Positions 43,684 through 48,163 of a stretch of 48,163 bases of DNA are shown piece after piece. Below the pieces are notes generated by a model. It was not told where the DNA came from and searched no databases. It worked only from the letters and a program-made list of their open reading frames with translations. A program made the translations under genes and the position numbers. The stretch's first letter is position 1. The number at the start of each line of letters is the position of its first letter. The stretch is from Euprymna scolopes (Eukaryota; Mollusca; Cephalopoda; Sepiida; Sepiolidae): the NCBI GenBank assembly GCA_024364805.1, contig CM044499.1, positions 88,867,863-88,916,025 of the forward strand, given 5' to 3'.

Positions 43684-45074
43684 GTAGGCTTCTTTTTTTC
43701 CCCCATCCAAATTGGTAAAAGTACTCTCTCTATGCTTCTAATAAATCTCTCTAGCTTTGCGAGTACTTATCATTTTGATCCAAGATCATAGTGCAGTATC
43801 TGTTCTTGCATTAAGTGTCCAACTCAGCCTTGGTTCACCTTGGTATCATCTTTATATTTAGAGGTTTGATCAACTTTGTTGTTATCTTGTTTTCTTGCTA
43901 AAATGATAAGATGTGCACCATACAGGCATTACCTCTTTCTTTAGAAAAGTGTGGTGATCATGGTTAATTGCCAGTCGCCTAAAGTGCCCTTAACAGAGAA
44001 TGCCAATGGGTGTATTCTCTGCTATTTTATACATAGCCGGAGAGTCCCTTGAGGATTCTGGCTATGCTGTCATAAAACGAAATTACGAGTGAAAGAGATG
44101 CTCATAAACCGTGTTTCCATTGTTGAAAGATAATCGGTATGTAGCAGTTACATTTTGATGGACTTTTTTCTTTCTAGATAAACTTATGTCACTACACGGA
44201 GTAATTGATCTATTATTCAACGGAAACAATGTTCATGAGATGTACTTGAGCTATTTACACAAATTTTTCATTTGCTAGTTGGTTGAATTGGTGATGTCAA
44301 CCAAAACAGCCAGAGAAAGGATTTTAACCTAAACTCACAAGCTCCATGGAACCTTTCCTTAACCATTCATGTCAAATCTTTAAATCTTTTCATAACTTTT
44401 GTGAAATAAAGTTGTGAAATGTTAAATAAATAGTAAATAAAATGTTAAAATAAAACCGTCATTTTGAGGAACTTTTTAATTCACTAAACATATCTCTCTT
44501 CTACAGATCTTTTTTTGAAAGATTTGAATTGATATGTGCAGTCAGTCATAGATGAGTAGATTTGTTTATGGCGTGCGCATGCGCGTAAAAAAGATGGCCG
44601 CCAAAGAATACAATGCATAATACAACTTTTTATGTCTCGATAACTAATTATTTCTGCAAAATTTCAATGCGATTTTCGTATTCAGCGTAGTCGAAAACCG
44701 ATAAAAATTTTCATTTAAAAGAAAGTTGTGGAGGTGGACCTAATCTAAAAAAATACCGATATGTTACATATGTTGGCTTGTTAATATATAGAATTGTATA
44801 TGGCTTGCCTATACACAAGTCACACCAAATTAACTCATCCTTTGATTTTAAAGCAAGCATCAACCTTAATGTTTATGTGGAAATTAATATAGTCAAACAT
44901 ATTCTGGTTTAGTGCAACAATCATTTTCTAACATAAAAAGCATGAAAGAATTCTTTTAAAGAATAAAACTAAAGAACATAATCAACTTTCCAGAAAAAAA
45001 TCAGTTGTCAATCAAAAATATTGATCTGCAGACTTGCATGTTCTCTTTGTATTCTTATGCAGATAACTGAACTA
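43684..45074. other. Start of ADPGK intron 2
   Basis: It begins GTAGGC. A piece at about 43975-44095 (GCCGGAGAGTCCCTTGAGGA) resembles a LINE 3' UTR, but weakly. Repeat C copy 2 lies at 44684-44762. Otherwise nothing is recognised. Confidence 0.5.
44684..44762. repeat. Dispersed repeat C, copy 2
   Basis: It shares AGCGTAGTC and TTGTGGAGGTGGACCTAAT with 39228-39297. Confidence 0.45.
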
Positions 45075-46543
45075 AACTGTGCCAATTGCTTTATTGAAGA
45101 TTAAAAAATATCAATATTTCACTAAATATGTCACAAAAAATAAAAATTGTATCATCAAAGGACTTATTAGTTATTTCCCAAAATTTTAATAAAATTCATG
45201 TAATATTTGCAAATTCATAGCATTTTATTTATTATCAAGAAATTTATACTGTCCATCGATTTATTGCAAATCTCTTACAATGTCAAAAAACAGGCAATTG
45301 AAGGTTATTGAAAAGCAAAGGATTGTTGCTGGACTCACAGAAGGATTGTTCATCAAAGATTTAGCCATGCAGCTGGGAAGGGATCCAAGAACTTTAGCTT
45401 CATTCGTGAACAGAAAGGATAAGGGCACCAGGAGACATCTTTCAGATCATGATATTTGGAAAATTTGTAGGGAAGTCAACCGAAATCTAAACAGCACCAG
45501 TGTTTCCATTTTTCTAAGAGCTGGAATCACTCATAGATCTAGGCCTGATGCAGTATGTTTAATGAGATGACAAGGAACATCAAACCTCTTCCAAGGCCTC
45601 CATTGAGCAAACATAGAGAAAAACGAATGGCTTGGGCACAGAATTACATGAAAATACATTTCCAGCATGTCCTATTTATGGATGAGGCCTGTTCTCTTGA
45701 CGGTCCAGATAGATGGGCCAAAGTTTGGAACCCTGATCCCTTACAGTTTATCGCTGACAAGGTGTAAACGTCATGTTTTGGATGGGAATCATTGGGAATA
45801 AGTTAGTTGGATCATTCAGAGTGCCAGAGCATGTAAAGCTTACCGGCAATGCATACACAGCTTCTCTTTTTTTTTTTTTTTTATGATAATCATTTGTCGC
45901 CATGGCTAGATGACCTATCATTGTCACGTCTCTTTCAGATGATTTTTATTCTTGACAATACACCATCTCATTCTGCTAGGGCAACTGCAGCCTTCCTTGA
46001 ATCTATGGGCTTCGTTGAAGAAACCTTCATGACCTGGCCACTGTGTTCTCCAGACCTTAATCCCATTGAACATCTCTGATCAATATTAAAAAGAAAAGTT
46101 CATGAGAGAGGAGGGCAATTTACTTCAAAGGATACCTTGTGAAGGAAAATAGTTGATGTTGCTAGAGCCAGAACTCCTTTTCAGACCTAACAATTTACTT
46201 CCACAGGGTACAAAAAATAGTGGATATGTCAATAAATAATTCACTAGGATAGCTTTTTTATTTGTTGACAGAAAAATATAAAAAATAAAGTTTTCATGAT
46301 TAGACATTGTATTTTTGCCCTAAAACATTTTAAGAGACCTCCAATAAAGTGGTGGACAGTGGAAATTTTACGATAAAAAATAAAATGCCATAACTTCGTG
46401 AATATCGTATGAATTTAAATAAAATTTTGTGAAATAACTAACCTTAAAGCAGTCATTTGATGATACAATTTTAATTTTTTTGTGACGTATCGTGAAATAT
46501 TGATGTTTTACGAAACTACAATAAATCAATTAACACAGTTTTT
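45075..46543 (+). mobile_element. Tc1/mariner-type element with long TIRs
   Basis: The left arm (about 45075-45278) and right arm (about 46331-46543) are inverted complements over about 200 bases, sharing AACTGTG, ATCAATATTTCAC and AATTGTATCATCAAA. The arms differ by perhaps 20%. Between them lies a broken transposase of the D..D37E type. Arms this long are known in some Tc1-group families. It lies in intron 2 of ADPGK, in sense orientation. Confidence 0.82.
45280..46078 (+). pseudogene. Tc1-type transposase, broken
   Basis: The ATG at 45280 opens a DNA-binding domain with VIEKQRIVAGLTEGLFIKDL and MQLGRDPRTLASFVNRKDKG, an HTH. After a frameshift near 45560 comes RMAWAQNYMKIHFQHVLFMD (first catalytic Asp), then WAKVWNPDP. 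A second shift near 45765 and a T-run slip at 45869-45884 follow. The last part has FILDNTPSHSARATAAFLES (second Asp) and TWPLCSPDLNPIEHL (Glu), with 37 residues between the Asp and the Glu. A stop replaces the expected Trp after IEHL. The spacing places it in the DD37E-like branch of Tc1/mariner. Confidence 0.85.
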
Positions 46544-47339
46544 ATATATAAACCAGAAAAAACTGACACATACTTCTTAAATAACACAAGGGTTGACATG
46601 TTATAAAAACAAAATATTTTTATAATGTATATGAAGAAAGAAAAACCCAGGATGAGCAAAATAATTTCCCTGAACAGAAGTTTTGCACCATTTTTATTTT
46701 CTTATGATGATTAAAATCGATATAATTGTACTAAACTTTGTTTAGAATCCATATTCTTATTTTGATTAACATTAACAAGTCAGTATTTATTATAGATGAA
46801 TTTCCATTGCTATAAACTAGTGGAATTTATATTTTTCTCATGTAAGCACAAGAAAATACTGAGTATACAGGAAATTCATCTGCAATGAATTGTTTACAAT
46901 AGTTATTAGAAAAATGAATTGAATCATCCATTAAGTTTGGGTTAAATTGTTTCAATCAGGAAAAGTTAGTTTGCAAAGCCAGTAAAATAAAAAAAAAAAT
47001 CCTAAAACAAACCTCTTTCATTTTGCTAGGTATTTCTTTCTCTCTACAGTTACAGTAATTGGTGATATTTCCTTTTTGAAGCTATTCCAATTTTTTCAAT
47101 TCTTTGAATGAAGATATTTTTTTTTTTTTAAACATAAAAATAACAAAAAAATTGGACACATATTTTATGTGATTAAATTTATATTGAAAAAATGGTTCAA
47201 GAAAACAAATGTTAACTCAACTTTTTCCTTTTGTTTTAATCTTTGTTTTTCCTGGGGATGGGGTATTTTACCGGATGCCAAACATTCTCCCATTAGTTTA
47301 GTTACTCCAACAGAGAGATCTTTTTAAGATTCTAACCGT
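46544..47339. other. Intron sequence, nothing recognised
   Basis: AT-rich DNA between the Tc1-type element and the LINE at the right edge; no supported feature. Confidence 0.5.
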
Positions 47340-48163
47340 TCCTTTAAGTGCTATTTGTATTTCTTTTGCACTTGGTTCACTGGGTATGTTCGCCAAATAG
47401 TTTTTGAAATTCTTTTTTATTAGCCTGGTTGCTCCTATAATGATTGGTATGAATTGATACCTTAAGATTCCAGTTTCTTGTCATGTCGTACATAAGTCCT
47501 TGGTATTTTGTTATTTTCTCCCTCTCTGCTCTGTTAAGGCCAGCATCATTAGGGACGTTTACTTCAACTAGGGTTGCCACATTCTCCTTCTTGTCACATA
47601 TCCCTATATCAGGCTTAATAGCCCCATGTTCTAGTTATGTAGCTGTTGGTATTTTGTAGTCATAGTGGATAGTGTATGACTTATTTCCAACTGTTCTTTC
47701 TGGTAAACATGTTTCTAAGACTTGCTACTACATGGATATTCAGGTTTTTACAGATTTTCCGGTGGAGATATTTACACTCTCCATTGTGTCGCATTGTATC
47801 ATAGTCGTCCCCTAACACGACTTTAAACTGGATGTCAGGTGGCTCACACTCTCTACTTCTGTGTGGCAAAATCTGCACTTGTTATTGCTGATACCACTCA
47901 TTTTTTTTAAAAGCATTGGTTATCAAGCCTTGATCTTGAGAGGCCATTATCATTTTCTCCTGATCCTAGTAAAGAGATCCTTTTTTAAGCCAATCTACAA
48001 AGCCTTCTTTATCTATATATTCCTGTGATAGTTCATCCAGGAAATACTTTGCACGCTGTTGGTTAGCCCATTCTTCCAGTTTTCTGCAATGGAAGGTCTT
48101 AGTGTATTTTTGCCGACTCTTTTAGGCTCTGTTGCGGGCTTGCTTTTTGTTTCTGTTTCATTT
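47340..48163 (-). mobile_element. LINE ORF2 C-terminal part, cut by window edge
   Basis: On the minus strand, from the edge inward: KLEEWANQQRAKYFLDELSQ, EYIDKEGFVDWLKKGSLY, MIMASQDQGLITNAF, RHNGECKYLHRKICKNLNI, and finally TLVEVNVPNDAGLNRAEREKI, TKYQGLMYDM. This order (WLK-G, AAQDQAL-like, C-x2-C region, RHD-HW-LCK-like, VDVAVPxD-EKxxKY) is the well-known tail of an invertebrate non-LTR reverse transcriptase. Several frameshifts and a stop after GSLY show decay. The RT domain itself would lie to the right of the window. Confidence 0.7.

Noticed and set aside
1-48163. CRISPR arrays, operons, bacterial regulatory sites, tRNA or rRNA genes
   Set aside because: The window is a eukaryotic gene with a large intron; repeats are microsatellites and transposons, and the tRNA-like boxes belong to SINE-type units with no full cloverleaf.

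Overview
The window is invertebrate animal DNA. It is AT-rich, full of homopolymer runs and (TA)n/(TG)n microsatellites, and consists mostly of transposable elements. The only host gene I can identify is ADP-dependent glucokinase (ADPGK) on the plus strand. Exon 1 (start codon at 7383, a hydrophobic N-terminal anchor, then the start of the kinase fold) ends at a GT donor at 7667. Exon 2 begins after a strong pyrimidine tract and AG at 43457. The two exons join in phase (GG + A = Gly) and read through the conserved ADPGK segment VG-INSCVDL. The rest of the gene lies beyond the right edge. Intron 1 is therefore about 35.8 kb. The large intron, the TG/TA microsatellites and the mix of elements (CR1-, Tx1- and RTE-like LINEs, Penelope, Helitron, mariner) would suit a lophotrochozoan such as a mollusc, but a cnidarian is not excluded.

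Upstream of the gene (1-7290) lie a Helitron 3' end (747-774), a tandem repeat, a heavily decayed L1/Tx1-like LINE (about 1545-4580, plus) and a younger 5'-truncated CR1-like LINE with an open frame of more than 500 codons (4794-6505, minus). Two GGAA (ETS-like) motifs sit just before the ADPGK start.

Intron 1 holds four more CR1-like fragments (14.3, 22.5, 25.1 and 41.0 kb); a Penelope-like element flanked by inverted arms (26.2-28.2 kb); a related palindromic repeat at 13.3-13.8 kb; an RTE-like LINE (30.9-32.75 kb); several Helitron pieces; foldback and MITE elements; a mariner (34274-36507) split by a solo LTR (34705-35651); and a second solo LTR of the same family (16118-16929). A 343-bp retroposon with a (CCAA)n tail and 11-bp target duplications (28317-28659) looks young.

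After exon 2, intron 2 carries a Tc1/mariner-type element with terminal inverted repeats of about 200 bp (45075-46543), and the right edge cuts a minus-strand LINE (47340-48163). The most unusual signals are the inverted arms around the Penelope element, which combine a tRNA-like promoter with a hammerhead-ribozyme-like core; a separate hammerhead core at 12882-12910; a perfect 32-bp inverted repeat inside a decayed LINE (32173-32317); and an unidentified minus-strand coding-like tract (28690-29790). All family names rest on motif recognition by eye, not on database searches.
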